From NCBI GenBank assembly GCA_016219715.1, contig JACRKX010000060.1, positions 1 to 42,501 of the forward strand: a stretch of DNA of 42,501 nt, in the 5' to 3' direction. This DNA is from Actinomycetota bacterium (GTDB lineage: Bacteria; Actinomycetota; Thermoleophilia; Solirubrobacterales; JACPNS01). Of the stretch, positions 1 through 9,440 are shown piece by piece. The translations under genes and the position numbers were made by a program. Below the pieces are notes generated by a model. The model did not search any database. It saw only the letters and a program-made list of their open reading frames with translations, and was not told the origin of the DNA. Numbering within the stretch: position 1 is the stretch's first letter; the number at the start of each line of letters is the position of its first letter.

Positions 1-612
1 AACGAGTTCTGGCCGGCCAAGTATCTGATCGACGCCGAAGGCCACCTGCGCTACTTCCATTTCGGGGAAGGCGACTACGACGAGACGGAAGATGCGATTC
101 GCTCCTTGCTTGACGAAGCGGGCAAGCAGCCCGATCGCGATGACGGCGAGCGTGGAGTCACCGCCGAGACGGCGTCTGGTGGCGCGCTCACGCCGGAGAG
201 CTATCTGGGCTTCGCGCGCGCGGCGGCGTTCACCAATGGCTCGATCGATCCCGGCACGCACGACTACGGCTCTGCCTCCGGTGAGCTGCCCGACGACCAT
301 CTGCGCTTCGCGGGCCGCTGGCGAGTCGAGTCCGATTCCGCCACCGCCGTGCGCGACGCTCGTCTCGACTTGCGCTTCAACGCGCGCCGCGTGTTCCTGG
401 TGCTCGGCTCCCGCGGCGCCAAGCGTGTGCGCGTTCGGCTCGACGGCCGCCCGGTTTCGACCGCCGATTCCGGTGATGACACCCGCGACTCGGTCGTCAC
501 GGTGCGTGGGCAGCGCCTCTACCGGCTGATCGACATGCCGAAGGTCGGCAAACACACGCTGACGGTGCTGCCCGATCGCGACGTGTCTGCCTACGCCTTC
601 ACGTTCGGATAG
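1..612 (+). CDS. Thioredoxin-like/DipZ-type protein, C-terminal part (5' truncated by window edge)
   Basis: Frame 1 is open from base 1 (NEFWPAKYLIDAEGHLRYFHFGEGDYDETEDAIRSLLDEAG...), a TlpA/DipZ-like thioredoxin-fold C-terminus, and stops at 612. Confidence 0.65.
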   Translation, partial: NEFWPAKYLIDAEGHLRYFHFGEGDYDETEDAIRSLLDEAGKQPDRDDGERGVTAETASGGALTPESYLGFARAAAFTNGSIDPGTHDYGSASGELPDDHLRFAGRWRVESDSATAVRDARLDLRFNARRVFLVLGSRGAKRVRVRLDGRPVSTADSGDDTRDSVVTVRGQRLYRLIDMPKVGKHTLTVLPDRDVSAYAFTFG

Positions 613-616
613 AGCG

Positions 617-1420
617 ATGGGCTCGCTTGCACAGCGCATGGGCTCCGCGGCTGCCGGTAGAAACGACAGCACGATGGGCACCGACGAAGCGATACCCGAC
701 GAAGCTCGCGGTGGGCAGCGCACGGTTCTCGTAGTCGACGACGACGCGATAATCCGCGATGTCGTCGTGCGGTACCTGGAGCGTGAGGGATTCAAGACGC
801 TTCAGGCGGGTGACGGTCTGACCGCTCGCGATCTGATCGAAGGCAACGAACGCGAACTCGCCCTGGTCGTGCTCGACCTGATGCTTCCGGCGATCGACGG
901 CCTCGAGCTGTGCCGCTGGATTCGCTCGCGCGGCGAACTCCCGGTGATCATGCTGACGGCGCGCAGCGACGAGACAGACCGCATCGTCGGTCTCGAGCTT
1001 GGCGCCGACGACTACGTTGGAAAGCCGTTCTCGCCTCGTGAGCTGACGGCGCGAGTGCGCAGCGTTCTGCGACGGTCGCGGCGCGCTCCCGAGCCGGCCG
1101 GCGGCGGCCCGGCCGGCGGCGCGCGCTTGCAGTTCGGAGAGATGGAACTCGATCCTGTCGCGCACCGGGTGACGCGTGCCGGCCGTGAGCTGCGCTTGAC
1201 CGCACGTGAGTTCGACTTGCTCGAATTCTTCGCTCGAAACCCAGGCGCGGTGTTTTCACGCGATCAGCTGATGGCGCGCGTCTGGGGGTATGAGACCGGC
1301 TTCGACACCGGCACGGTCTCGGTGCACGTGCGCCGGTTGCGCGAGAAGATCGAGACCGATCCCTCTGAGCCGCGCCATCTGCAGACGGTCTGGGGCGTCG
1401 GCTACCGGTTCACGCCATGA
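617..1420 (+). CDS. OmpR/PhoB-family response regulator (start may be 674)
   Basis: Receiver motifs VVDDD, VVLDLMLPAIDG, MLTAR, GKPF, plus winged-helix DNA-binding domain ending VWGVGYRF. Confidence 0.93.
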   Translation: MGSLAQRMGSAAAGRNDSTMGTDEAIPDEARGGQRTVLVVDDDAIIRDVVVRYLEREGFKTLQAGDGLTARDLIEGNERELALVVLDLMLPAIDGLELCRWIRSRGELPVIMLTARSDETDRIVGLELGADDYVGKPFSPRELTARVRSVLRRSRRAPEPAGGGPAGGARLQFGEMELDPVAHRVTRAGRELRLTAREFDLLEFFARNPGAVFSRDQLMARVWGYETGFDTGTVSVHVRRLREKIETDPSEPRHLQTVWGVGYRFTP

Positions 1421-2538
1421 ACGCCGAGCTACCGGTCGTTCAGCCGTTCCCGCCGCTCGCAGAGATGCTGATGCCGGCCTTGCTGACGCTCGCCGGCGCG
1501 CTTGCTCTTGGCATCGGCGCCACCGCGATCGTGATGCGTCTGGGCAGCCTGCGGGCACGCGTGGCCGGCGCCCTGCTGATCGCAGCGGCGTTGCCGTTGA
1601 TCGCGGTGCTTTCGTCCGGGCTCGTGATGTTCGAGTCCGAACACGATTTGACGGTTCTGGCCGTCGCGTCTGGCTCGGCGGCAGTGGCGATCGTCGCCGC
1701 GTTCATGCTGCTGCGCGGAGTCTCTCGCCCGCTCGATCGACTTGCTGAGACCGCCCATGAAATAGCGGCCGGCGACTTAGGCGCGCGCGCCGGTCGAACG
1801 GGTATGCGCGAAACCGACGAACTGGCCGACGCGTTCAACACCATGGCCGGATCGGTCGAGTCGCTGTTTGACGCCCGGCGTCAACTCGTGGCTTGGGCCA
1901 GTCACGATCTGCGGACGCCGCTCGCCGCGATGCAGGCGATTCTCGAAGGGATCGAAGACGGCGTGCTGATCGCGAGTGAGCACCTACCGGCGCTCGCCGA
2001 TCAGGTCGAGCGTCTCTCGCAACTGGTCGACGATCTCTTCGAGCTGGCGATGATCGAGGCCTCGGCGTTGCGGCTGGAGTTCGATGAGGTTCGTGTCGGC
2101 GATTTGATCGGCCACTGCGTGCGCGGCTTCGAAGGACAGGCGCGCGCGGGACGTGTTCAGCTCGAGACGAGAATCGAAGACCCGGAGGCACTGGTGCGCT
2201 GTGCTCCGGACAAGGTCGAGCGCGTGGTCATGAACCTGCTTACGAACGCATTGCGGCACACACCGGCCGACGGCACCGTCGCGGTGCTCGCCGAACGTTC
2301 TTCGGGCGAGTTGCGCATCAGGGTGGAAGACTCGGGCAGTGGCCTAGAGCCACACGACCGCGAGCACGTCTTCGACCACTTCTACCGCGGCGACGAGGCG
2401 CGCGGGGGCGACGGCGGCGCGGGGCTCGGTCTGGCGATTGCCAAGGGGCTGGTCGAGGCCCATGGCGGCAAGATCTGGGTGGAGGACAACGCGGCGGGTG
2501 GCGCGACCTTTGCGTTCACTCTGCCTGCGGCCGTGTGA
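1417..2538 (+). CDS. HAMP-domain sensor histidine kinase
   Basis: ATGA overlap with upstream regulator; two TM segments, HAMP, H-box SHDLRTPLAAM, N-box NLLTNALRH, G-box GGAGLGLAIAKGLVEAHGG. Confidence 0.93.
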   Translation: MNAELPVVQPFPPLAEMLMPALLTLAGALALGIGATAIVMRLGSLRARVAGALLIAAALPLIAVLSSGLVMFESEHDLTVLAVASGSAAVAIVAAFMLLRGVSRPLDRLAETAHEIAAGDLGARAGRTGMRETDELADAFNTMAGSVESLFDARRQLVAWASHDLRTPLAAMQAILEGIEDGVLIASEHLPALADQVERLSQLVDDLFELAMIEASALRLEFDEVRVGDLIGHCVRGFEGQARAGRVQLETRIEDPEALVRCAPDKVERVVMNLLTNALRHTPADGTVAVLAERSSGELRIRVEDSGSGLEPHDREHVFDHFYRGDEARGGDGGAGLGLAIAKGLVEAHGGKIWVEDNAAGGATFAFTLPAAV

Positions 2539-2551
2539 CAGCAGGGCGGGG

Positions 2552-4087
2552 TCAGGCGCCTGTTGGCGTTCGCTTCGCCTGGCGCTCGGCGCGCCTTGCT
2601 TCGATCACCGCAATGCGCTTCGCGTCGTCGACCAGGTCGAGTACCGACACGCATTCGATGTGCGGTGTGTGCGGGAACATGTCGACCGGTCGCACGCGAC
2701 GCAGGGCGTAGCCGCTCTCGACGAGCTGCTTCAGGTTCGGGGCAAGCGTGTCTGGATTGCAGCTGACGTAGACGATGCGCTTAGGCGCGGCGTCGAGCAC
2801 GCGGCGAACGACCTTGGCGCTCAAGCCCGCGCGTGGCGGGTCGAGTACGACGACATCGGGCGTGCCGGCGTGTTCGATCAGCTGGGGCAGCGCGAGGCGC
2901 ATGTCACCTGCGAGGAAGTCGGCGTTGGTGACGCCGTTCAAGTTGGCGTTGACCGCGGCGTCCTCGACGGCGTCCTGCACGATCTCGATGCCCCAGACGT
3001 GCTTGGCGTGCTCGGCCATCGCGATCCCGATCGTGCCGCTGCCGCAGTAAAGGTCGTAGACCAGCTCGCGACCGGTCAGGCCGGCGAATTCGATCGCCGT
3101 CGAGTAGAGCTTCTCGGTCTGCTCGGAGTTGGTCTGGAAGAACGCCTCGGGGCTGATGCGGAAGCGCAGGCCGAGGATCTCCTCCTCGACGAAGGCTTTG
3201 CCCGCCAGCACCTTGTCCTTCGTGTCGCGTGTGGCGTTGCCGGGGTCGTCGGAACGGCTCCAGACGACGCTGCCGGGTGGGTTGTCGAGCGCCGCGAGCG
3301 TGGCGACGAAGCCGGCGGCGTCGAAACCCGCGGGCTGGGGCTCGTTCGTGCTCGTGACCAGCCGCACGAGCGTCTCGCCCGTACGGCGGCCCTCACGTAC
3401 AACGAGGTTGCGCAGGAACCCGAATCGTTCGTCTCTGTCGTAGGGACCGAGATCGTGCTCTTCGCACCAGTCGCGAACGGCCCGGCGGATCGCGTTGGCA
3501 TTGGCGCTGGCGAGCACTGTGTCATCGACGTCCTCGATCACGTCCCAGTGGCCAGGACGATGGAAGCCGAGCGCTAGCCCGCCGCCTTCCTCGGGCGTGC
3601 GCAGGCCGAAGCTGAACTCGACTTTGTTGCGGTAGTTCCAGATCGCCGGATCGTCGTGGCCTTCGCCGGCCGGAACGATCGGCTCGATCGTTGGCGCGCC
3701 GGGTGCCTCGAGATCGAACTCGCCGAATCGTGCGAGTGCCTCGCGTACCTGGCGCTCCTTCTCGGCTAGTTGCGCTTCGTAGCGAAGGCACTGCCAGGCA
3801 GCTCCTGGGTGCGGCGCGCGTTCGGGCACGCGATCTGGTCCGGCTTCGACCACTTCGACTACGCGCGCTTCGGCGAAACGCTTCTTGCCTCCGGTCACCT
3901 CGGCGACGACACGATCGCCGGGCAGCCCGCCGCGCGCGAACACGACGAAGCCGTCGGTGCGGCCGACCCCGGCGCCGCCGTGGGCCAGCGAATCGATCGT
4001 CAGCTCGACACGGTCGCCCTTGAAGAGGCGTTTGCGCTCGCCTGGCGCGGGCGGGGTGGAAGCTGGTGTCTGCGCTGTGTCGGCCAT
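2552..4087 (-). CDS. Class I SAM-dependent RNA uracil-5-methyltransferase, RumA/TrmA family
   Basis: TRAM-like N-terminus (VELTIDSLAHGGAGVGR), SAM motif VYDLYCGSGTIGIAMA, catalytic VYVSCNPDTLA. Start set at MADTAQ (4087), preceded by a -10-like box. Confidence 0.88.
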   Translation of the reverse strand: MADTAQTPASTPPAPGERKRLFKGDRVELTIDSLAHGGAGVGRTDGFVVFARGGLPGDRVVAEVTGGKKRFAEARVVEVVEAGPDRVPERAPHPGAAWQCLRYEAQLAEKERQVREALARFGEFDLEAPGAPTIEPIVPAGEGHDDPAIWNYRNKVEFSFGLRTPEEGGGLALGFHRPGHWDVIEDVDDTVLASANANAIRRAVRDWCEEHDLGPYDRDERFGFLRNLVVREGRRTGETLVRLVTSTNEPQPAGFDAAGFVATLAALDNPPGSVVWSRSDDPGNATRDTKDKVLAGKAFVEEEILGLRFRISPEAFFQTNSEQTEKLYSTAIEFAGLTGRELVYDLYCGSGTIGIAMAEHAKHVWGIEIVQDAVEDAAVNANLNGVTNADFLAGDMRLALPQLIEHAGTPDVVVLDPPRAGLSAKVVRRVLDAAPKRIVYVSCNPDTLAPNLKQLVESGYALRRVRPVDMFPHTPHIECVSVLDLVDDAKRIAVIEARRAERQAKRTPTGA

Positions 4088-4128
4088 CGGATCGACGGTA
4101 GCGGGCGGCGGTCCGCCATAATCCCGCG

Positions 4129-5046
4129 ATGGCCAAGCATTTCCTGGACGGAACCGAACTCTCGCCCGACGATCTCGCGGCGATTCTCGACCGCGCGGCC
4201 GAGCTGAAGGCCGCTCGTGCCGCTGGCGAAGGAGTGTCGAACTTGCTCGGCGGTCGCACCGTCGCACTGGTCTTCGAACGGCCGAGTACGCGCACGCGGA
4301 TGAGCTCAGAAATCGCGGTGCACGAGCTCGGCGGACACCCGATGGTTCTCAGCGGCGACGCGATGCAGCTTTCGCGCGGTGAGTCGATCCGCGACACGGC
4401 ACTGGTGATGGGCCGCATGGCGCACGCGATCGGCATCCGTACCGGCGCACACGCCAACGTCGAGGGTCTGGCCGAGTACTCGGGTGTTCCCGTGTTCAAC
4501 CTGCTGTCTGAGGCGCATCACCCTTGCCAGGCGCTGGCCGACTTGCTGACGCTGCGCGAGCGCTTCGGCGAGCTGGCCGGTCTGCGGCTTGCCTACGTCG
4601 GCGACGGCAACAACGTCACGGCGTCGCTGATGATCCTCGGAGCGATGGCCGGGGTGACGGTCGCGGTGGCGACTCCCGACGGCTACGCGCCCAAGCCCGA
4701 GGCCGTCGAGCTCGCCGACTCGGTTGCCACCTCAGGCGGCGGCGTCGAGTTGACGGTCGACCCCGAGCAGGCCTCCGCCGAAGCCGATGCCGTGTACACC
4801 GATGTCTGGGTCAGCATGGGCGACGAAGACTCCGCCCGGCGCAAGCTCGACCTCGAGCCCTACCAGCTGAACGCCAAGCTGATGAGCGTCGCCAAGCCGG
4901 CGGCGATCGCCCTGCATTGTCTGCCTGCCCACGTTGGCGAGGAGATCACCGAGGAAGCGCTCTACGGCGAGCAATCGGCGATCTTCGACCAGGCCGAGAA
5001 CCGTCTGCACGTGCAGAAGGCCCTGCTCGAGCATCTGCTCGGCTGA
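4129..5046 (+). CDS. argF: Ornithine carbamoyltransferase
   Basis: FERPSTRTRMS carbamoyl-phosphate motif, HPCQALADLLT, ALHCLPAHVGEEI. Confidence 0.95.
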   Translation: MAKHFLDGTELSPDDLAAILDRAAELKAARAAGEGVSNLLGGRTVALVFERPSTRTRMSSEIAVHELGGHPMVLSGDAMQLSRGESIRDTALVMGRMAHAIGIRTGAHANVEGLAEYSGVPVFNLLSEAHHPCQALADLLTLRERFGELAGLRLAYVGDGNNVTASLMILGAMAGVTVAVATPDGYAPKPEAVELADSVATSGGGVELTVDPEQASAEADAVYTDVWVSMGDEDSARRKLDLEPYQLNAKLMSVAKPAAIALHCLPAHVGEEITEEALYGEQSAIFDQAENRLHVQKALLEHLLG

Positions 5047-5070
5047 TCCGGCCGGGGGCATAGTCTGAGG

Positions 5071-5637
5071 GTGGCCGCACCGGCACCGAGCGACATTGGC
5101 ATGAACGAGCAGACCAGCGAAACCGACAACTTCCGCGCCCGCGCCCGCGCGCGTAGCGAGGCCAAGAACGCCGCGGCGCGTGCCGAGCTCGAACCGCTCG
5201 AGTCCGGAGAGCGGCCGGTCGCCGTCACCGTGGCGGCGATCGTCGCGATGGTCTTCGCCGTATTCAACGTCGTCGTGATCTTCTTCGTCGATGTCGACGC
5301 CGACAACGAGGGCGCGGCGCTGGCCCAGCAGCTGTTCATCGCCGCGCTGCTCGCGGTCGCGGCGGTCGGCATGTGGCGCGCGAAGTACTGGGCCGTGCTC
5401 GGCTTCCAGACGATCCTTGGCATCACCGTGATCGTGCTCTTCCTGCTGCTGTTGAAAGCGAGCAGCATTTGGGTGCTGCTGCCCTTCATCGCAATGATCG
5501 TCGGCTTCTCGACGTTGTTCTGGCATCTGATCCGAGCGATGGCGCGCATCCAGATGCCCGAGTCGCCGGCCGAACGCAAACTGCGCGAGCACCGCGCCGC
5601 GCAAGACCTGGAAAGCGAGGCAAGCGACGATGAGTGA
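5071..5637 (+). CDS. Conserved membrane protein (start GTG 5071 or ATG 5101)
   Basis: Hydrophobic TM segments; overlaps start of the downstream lpd gene; CATAGT box 6 nt before GTG 5071. Confidence 0.7.
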   Translation: MAAPAPSDIGMNEQTSETDNFRARARARSEAKNAAARAELEPLESGERPVAVTVAAIVAMVFAVFNVVVIFFVDVDADNEGAALAQQLFIAALLAVAAVGMWRAKYWAVLGFQTILGITVIVLFLLLLKASSIWVLLPFIAMIVGFSTLFWHLIRAMARIQMPESPAERKLREHRAAQDLESEASDDE

Positions 5638-7033
5638 CGGAATCTTCGATCTGGCCGTGATCGGCAGCGGACCGGGCGGCTACGTCGCCGCGATCCGCGC
5701 CCGCCAGCTTGGTCTCTCTACGGTGATCGTCGAGAAGGACCGCACCGGCGGCCGTTGCCTCAACTACGCCTGCATTCCGGCGAAGGCTGTGCTGCGCAGT
5801 GCAGACGTGCTCGAAGAGGTGCGCAAAGCGGCCACGTTTGGAGTGGAGTTGCCGGGCGACCCGACCGTCGACTTCGCGACGGTCGCCAAACGCCGGGACA
5901 GAGTGGTGAAGACGCTCACCGGCGGCGTCGCCGGACTGCTCAAGAAACACGAGGTCGTGCAGGTATCCGGAGTGGCGGCATTTGCTCCGCAGATCGATCC
6001 GAACGTCGTCGAGTTGTCGGTGACCGCCGAGGCCAGCGCCCAGCCGCTGCGCGCGGCGCACGTGATCATCGCCACCGGTTCGCTGCCGATGCCGGTCGCG
6101 GGTCAGCAGTTCGGCGGTCGCATCGTCGACACCGCAGGGGCGTGGCTGGCGGCCGGCCTGCCCGGTTCGCTCGCGGTCGTCGGAGCCGGCGCCAGCGGCG
6201 TCGAGGTCGCATCTGCCTACGGGCGCCTCGGCACGCGAGTCGCGCTGATCGAGGCCCTGCCACAGATCCTTCCGGCCGAGGAGCCGGCGATCGCCGACTT
6301 CGTCGCCAAGGAGCTGGCCAAGCAGAACGTCACCGTTATGGCAGGCGCGGCAATCGAATCGGTCGAGCAGACCGACACGGCCGTGGCCGTGACCGTCGGC
6401 GGCGCGCGCGGGGAGTACGACGCACTCTGCATCGCGGCCGGGCGCGCTCCCGACGTCGCGACGCTGAACCTCGACCATTACGGCGTCACGACCGGCGAGC
6501 GCCGTCTGATCGAGATCGACGAGTGGCAACGCACCACTCATCCGCGCATCTTCGCGATCGGCGACACCGTGCGCGGGCCGGCGCTTGCGCACAAGGCAAG
6601 CGAAGAGGGCGTGGTAGCCGTCGAGGCGATCGCCGGGCTGCCGGATGCCGAGCCGATCATCGTCGACAACATCCCGCGCGCCACGTTCTGCTCACCGCAG
6701 GTCTCGAGTATCGGCCTGACCGAGGAGCAGGCCCGGGCGGCGCGTGACCAGGTGGCGGTCGGCGAGTTTCCCCTGGCCGCAGCCGGCGCGGCCACGGTCT
6801 ACGGCGATCGCAGTGGATTCGTGAAGCTGATCGGCGACGCCGCGACCGGGGAGATCCTCGGTGCCCACGCGGTCGGTCCGAAGGCCGCCGATCTGATCGC
6901 CGAGCTTGCGGTCGCCAAGAGCGGGCAGGTCGGCTATCCCGATCTCGCACGAATCGTCCACGCCCATCCGACGATCAGCGAGGCCGTGCTCGAAGCAGCG
7001 CGAGCGGCCGACGGCTGGGTGCTTCACGCTTAG
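5630..7033 (+). CDS. lpdA: Dihydrolipoyl dehydrogenase
   Basis: GSGPGGYVAAIRARQLG, redox motif GGRCLNYACIPAKA, FAIGDTVRGPALAHKASEEG, C-terminal HAHPTISEA. Confidence 0.95.
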   Translation: MSDGIFDLAVIGSGPGGYVAAIRARQLGLSTVIVEKDRTGGRCLNYACIPAKAVLRSADVLEEVRKAATFGVELPGDPTVDFATVAKRRDRVVKTLTGGVAGLLKKHEVVQVSGVAAFAPQIDPNVVELSVTAEASAQPLRAAHVIIATGSLPMPVAGQQFGGRIVDTAGAWLAAGLPGSLAVVGAGASGVEVASAYGRLGTRVALIEALPQILPAEEPAIADFVAKELAKQNVTVMAGAAIESVEQTDTAVAVTVGGARGEYDALCIAAGRAPDVATLNLDHYGVTTGERRLIEIDEWQRTTHPRIFAIGDTVRGPALAHKASEEGVVAVEAIAGLPDAEPIIVDNIPRATFCSPQVSSIGLTEEQARAARDQVAVGEFPLAAAGAATVYGDRSGFVKLIGDAATGEILGAHAVGPKAADLIAELAVAKSGQVGYPDLARIVHAHPTISEAVLEAARAADGWVLHA

Positions 7034-7043
7034 GGTTGTGGGC

Positions 7044-7727
7044 ATGAGCGACAACGGCGAGAACCCCGCAGTCGAGACCACGCCACCTTTCGTGGTCGAG
7101 AGTGGTCTGCCCGAGAGCGCTGTCGCCGAGCCGGTTGAGCCGGCGCCCTTCACGTTCTACTACGACATCGGCTCGGCCTACGCCTGGCTGATCGCCGAGC
7201 GCATCGCCAAGTGCCTGCCCGAGGCCGAGTGGCAACCAGTGCTGCAGCACGACGTAGACGACGGCCCGCTGTGGGATGGCGACACCGAGCAGATCTACGA
7301 CTTCGCTCAGAAGTTCGGCGTGCTGCGCCCGGTGTTCGATGACGACCAGCTGTTCAAGACGATCGCCGACACGCGCAAGATGATGCTCGCCGCCACCTAC
7401 GCCAAGTCGATCGGCCGCACCGTGGCCTTCAGCCTTGCCGCGTTCCGGCAGGTATTCAACGCCGCCAAGCCGGTCGACCACGAAGACACGATCCTGATCG
7501 CCGCGGCCGCCTGCGAGATGCACCCGCGCGCCGTGCTCAAAGCGATCGAGATGCCATCGACCAGCGATGTCCTCAAGCACGCCGGCGTTGCCCTGGTCGA
7601 GCGGGTGGGAGGGCGCACCGAGCTGCCGGTGCTGATCGGCACCGCCGCCGATGGCACTGCCGTCAATGCCTTCGAAGACGAACTCTTCGCTCTTGCGCTG
7701 CGTGAGTTTCGCCCGCTCAAGCCGTAA
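7044..7727 (+). CDS. DsbA-family / 2-hydroxychromene-2-carboxylate isomerase-like protein
   Basis: FTFYYDIGSAYAWLIAERI N-terminus and thioredoxin-fold insert pattern; start ATG 7044. Confidence 0.7.
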   Translation: MSDNGENPAVETTPPFVVESGLPESAVAEPVEPAPFTFYYDIGSAYAWLIAERIAKCLPEAEWQPVLQHDVDDGPLWDGDTEQIYDFAQKFGVLRPVFDDDQLFKTIADTRKMMLAATYAKSIGRTVAFSLAAFRQVFNAAKPVDHEDTILIAAAACEMHPRAVLKAIEMPSTSDVLKHAGVALVERVGGRTELPVLIGTAADGTAVNAFEDELFALALREFRPLKP

Positions 7728-7772
7728 CGGCGCGAATTGGACATTGTGTGGCTCTAATTGAACGCGGCGTCC

Positions 7773-7778
7773 TATAAT
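7773..7778 (+). promoter_or_regulatory. Consensus -10 box (TATAAT) upstream of the monooxygenase gene
   Basis: Exact TATAAT in the intergenic region; the downstream leader carries an AGGAG Shine-Dalgarno. Confidence 0.5.
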
Positions 7779-7831
7779 CCGAGGCGTCGTCGTCACCGCG
7801 GTGCGGAGTCGCCGCCCAGAAGGAGCCGGGC

Positions 7832-9334
7832 ATGAACGCAGAACACTTTGACGTATTGATCGTCGGCGCCGGACTATCGGGAATAGGAGCCGCCTACGAG
7901 CTCCAGCAGAACTGCCCGGGCAAGTCCTACGCGATCCTTGAGATGCGCGACGCGATCGGCGGTACCTGGGACATCCACCGTTATCCAGGCATCCGTTCCG
8001 ACTCCGACATGTTCACCTTCGGCTACAAGTGGCGGCCGTGGGCCAGCACCCAGACGCTCGCCGACGGGCCCTCGATCCTTCAGTACATCCGTGACACGGC
8101 GAGCGAGGCCGGCATCGACCGCAACATTCGCTTCGGCCACAAGGTCATGAAGGGCTCGTGGTCCACCGAGGAGGCCCGCTGGACGCTGGAAGCCGTCGAC
8201 ACCGCCACCGGCGAGACCCGCCAGTTCACCGCGAGCTTTGTCTACATCTGCAGTGGCTACTACCGCTACGACGAGGGATTCATCCCCGACTTCAAGGGCA
8301 TCGCCGACTACCAGGGTCAGATCTTGCATCCGATGAACTGGCCCGAAGACCTCGACTACGCCGGCAAGAAGGTCGTGATCATCGGCAGCGGCGCCACCGC
8401 CGTCACGCTGGTTCCCGCGATGGCCGACAAGGCCGGTCACGTAACGATGCTCCAGCGCTCACCCACGTATGTCGCGTCGATCCCGTCACGCGATCCGATC
8501 GCGCGCGTCTCGCGCCGCTTCCTGCCCGAAAAGCAGGCCTACGTGCTCAACCGCTGGAAGAACATCCTTCAGCAGGTCGTCGTGTACCAGCTCAGTCAGC
8601 GTCAGCCGCGATTGATGAAGCGGATGTTCCTCGGCATGGTCAAGCGCCAGCTTCCCGAGGGCTACGACATCGACAAGCACTTCACCCCGAGCTACAACCC
8701 CTGGGACCAGCGCCTCTGCGCCGTGCCCGACGGCGATCTCTTCAAGGCGATCAAGCGGGGCAAGGCGTCGGTCGTCACCGACACGATCGACAGCTTCACC
8801 GAGCATGGGATCAAGCTCAACTCCGGCGAAGAGCTCGAGGCCGACATCGTCGTCACGGCGACCGGATTCAATCTGCAGATGATGGGCGCGGCCGAGCTCG
8901 AGGTCGACGGCGAGCCCGTCGACCTGAGCAGTCACATGGCCTACCGCGGCATGATGCTCGAGGACATCCCGAACCACGCCTTCACGGTCGGTTACACGAA
9001 CTCCTCATGGACGCTCAAGGCCGACCTCGTCTCCGACTACGTCTGCCGGTTGCTCAACTACATGGACCAGCAGGGCTACGACGTCTGCGTTCCGCGCAAC
9101 ACCGATCCGTCCGTGGCCACGCGGCCGCTGCTCGACTTTGGCGCCGGCTACGTGCAGCGCTCGCTCTCTGCGCTACCCAAGCAGGGCTCGAAGGGTCCGT
9201 GGAAGCTCTCGATGAGCTATCCGCGCGACTGGTACGAACTTCCGCGAGCGCCGATGAACGACGGCGTGCTGCAGTTCTCGCGCCACCGCCCGTCGCCGGC
9301 CGCGGTCGAGCGGCCGGTCGAAACGGTCGCGTAG
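7832..9334 (+). CDS. Flavin-dependent monooxygenase, Baeyer-Villiger/EthA-like
   Basis: FAD motif GAGLSGIGAAYEL, YPGIRSDSDMFTFGY, BVMO-type YQGQILHPMNWPEDL, second Rossmann GSGATAVT. Confidence 0.9.
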   Translation: MNAEHFDVLIVGAGLSGIGAAYELQQNCPGKSYAILEMRDAIGGTWDIHRYPGIRSDSDMFTFGYKWRPWASTQTLADGPSILQYIRDTASEAGIDRNIRFGHKVMKGSWSTEEARWTLEAVDTATGETRQFTASFVYICSGYYRYDEGFIPDFKGIADYQGQILHPMNWPEDLDYAGKKVVIIGSGATAVTLVPAMADKAGHVTMLQRSPTYVASIPSRDPIARVSRRFLPEKQAYVLNRWKNILQQVVVYQLSQRQPRLMKRMFLGMVKRQLPEGYDIDKHFTPSYNPWDQRLCAVPDGDLFKAIKRGKASVVTDTIDSFTEHGIKLNSGEELEADIVVTATGFNLQMMGAAELEVDGEPVDLSSHMAYRGMMLEDIPNHAFTVGYTNSSWTLKADLVSDYVCRLLNYMDQQGYDVCVPRNTDPSVATRPLLDFGAGYVQRSLSALPKQGSKGPWKLSMSYPRDWYELPRAPMNDGVLQFSRHRPSPAAVERPVETVA

Positions 9335-9440
9335 CTCTCGCTGACCTGGCAAAGCAGTCGCGCCGCACCGGCGCGGTGCACGGTTGCGCCCGTACCTGGG
9401 TACGACGCAGGTAACCACGCACGTCCGTTTAATCAATAGT

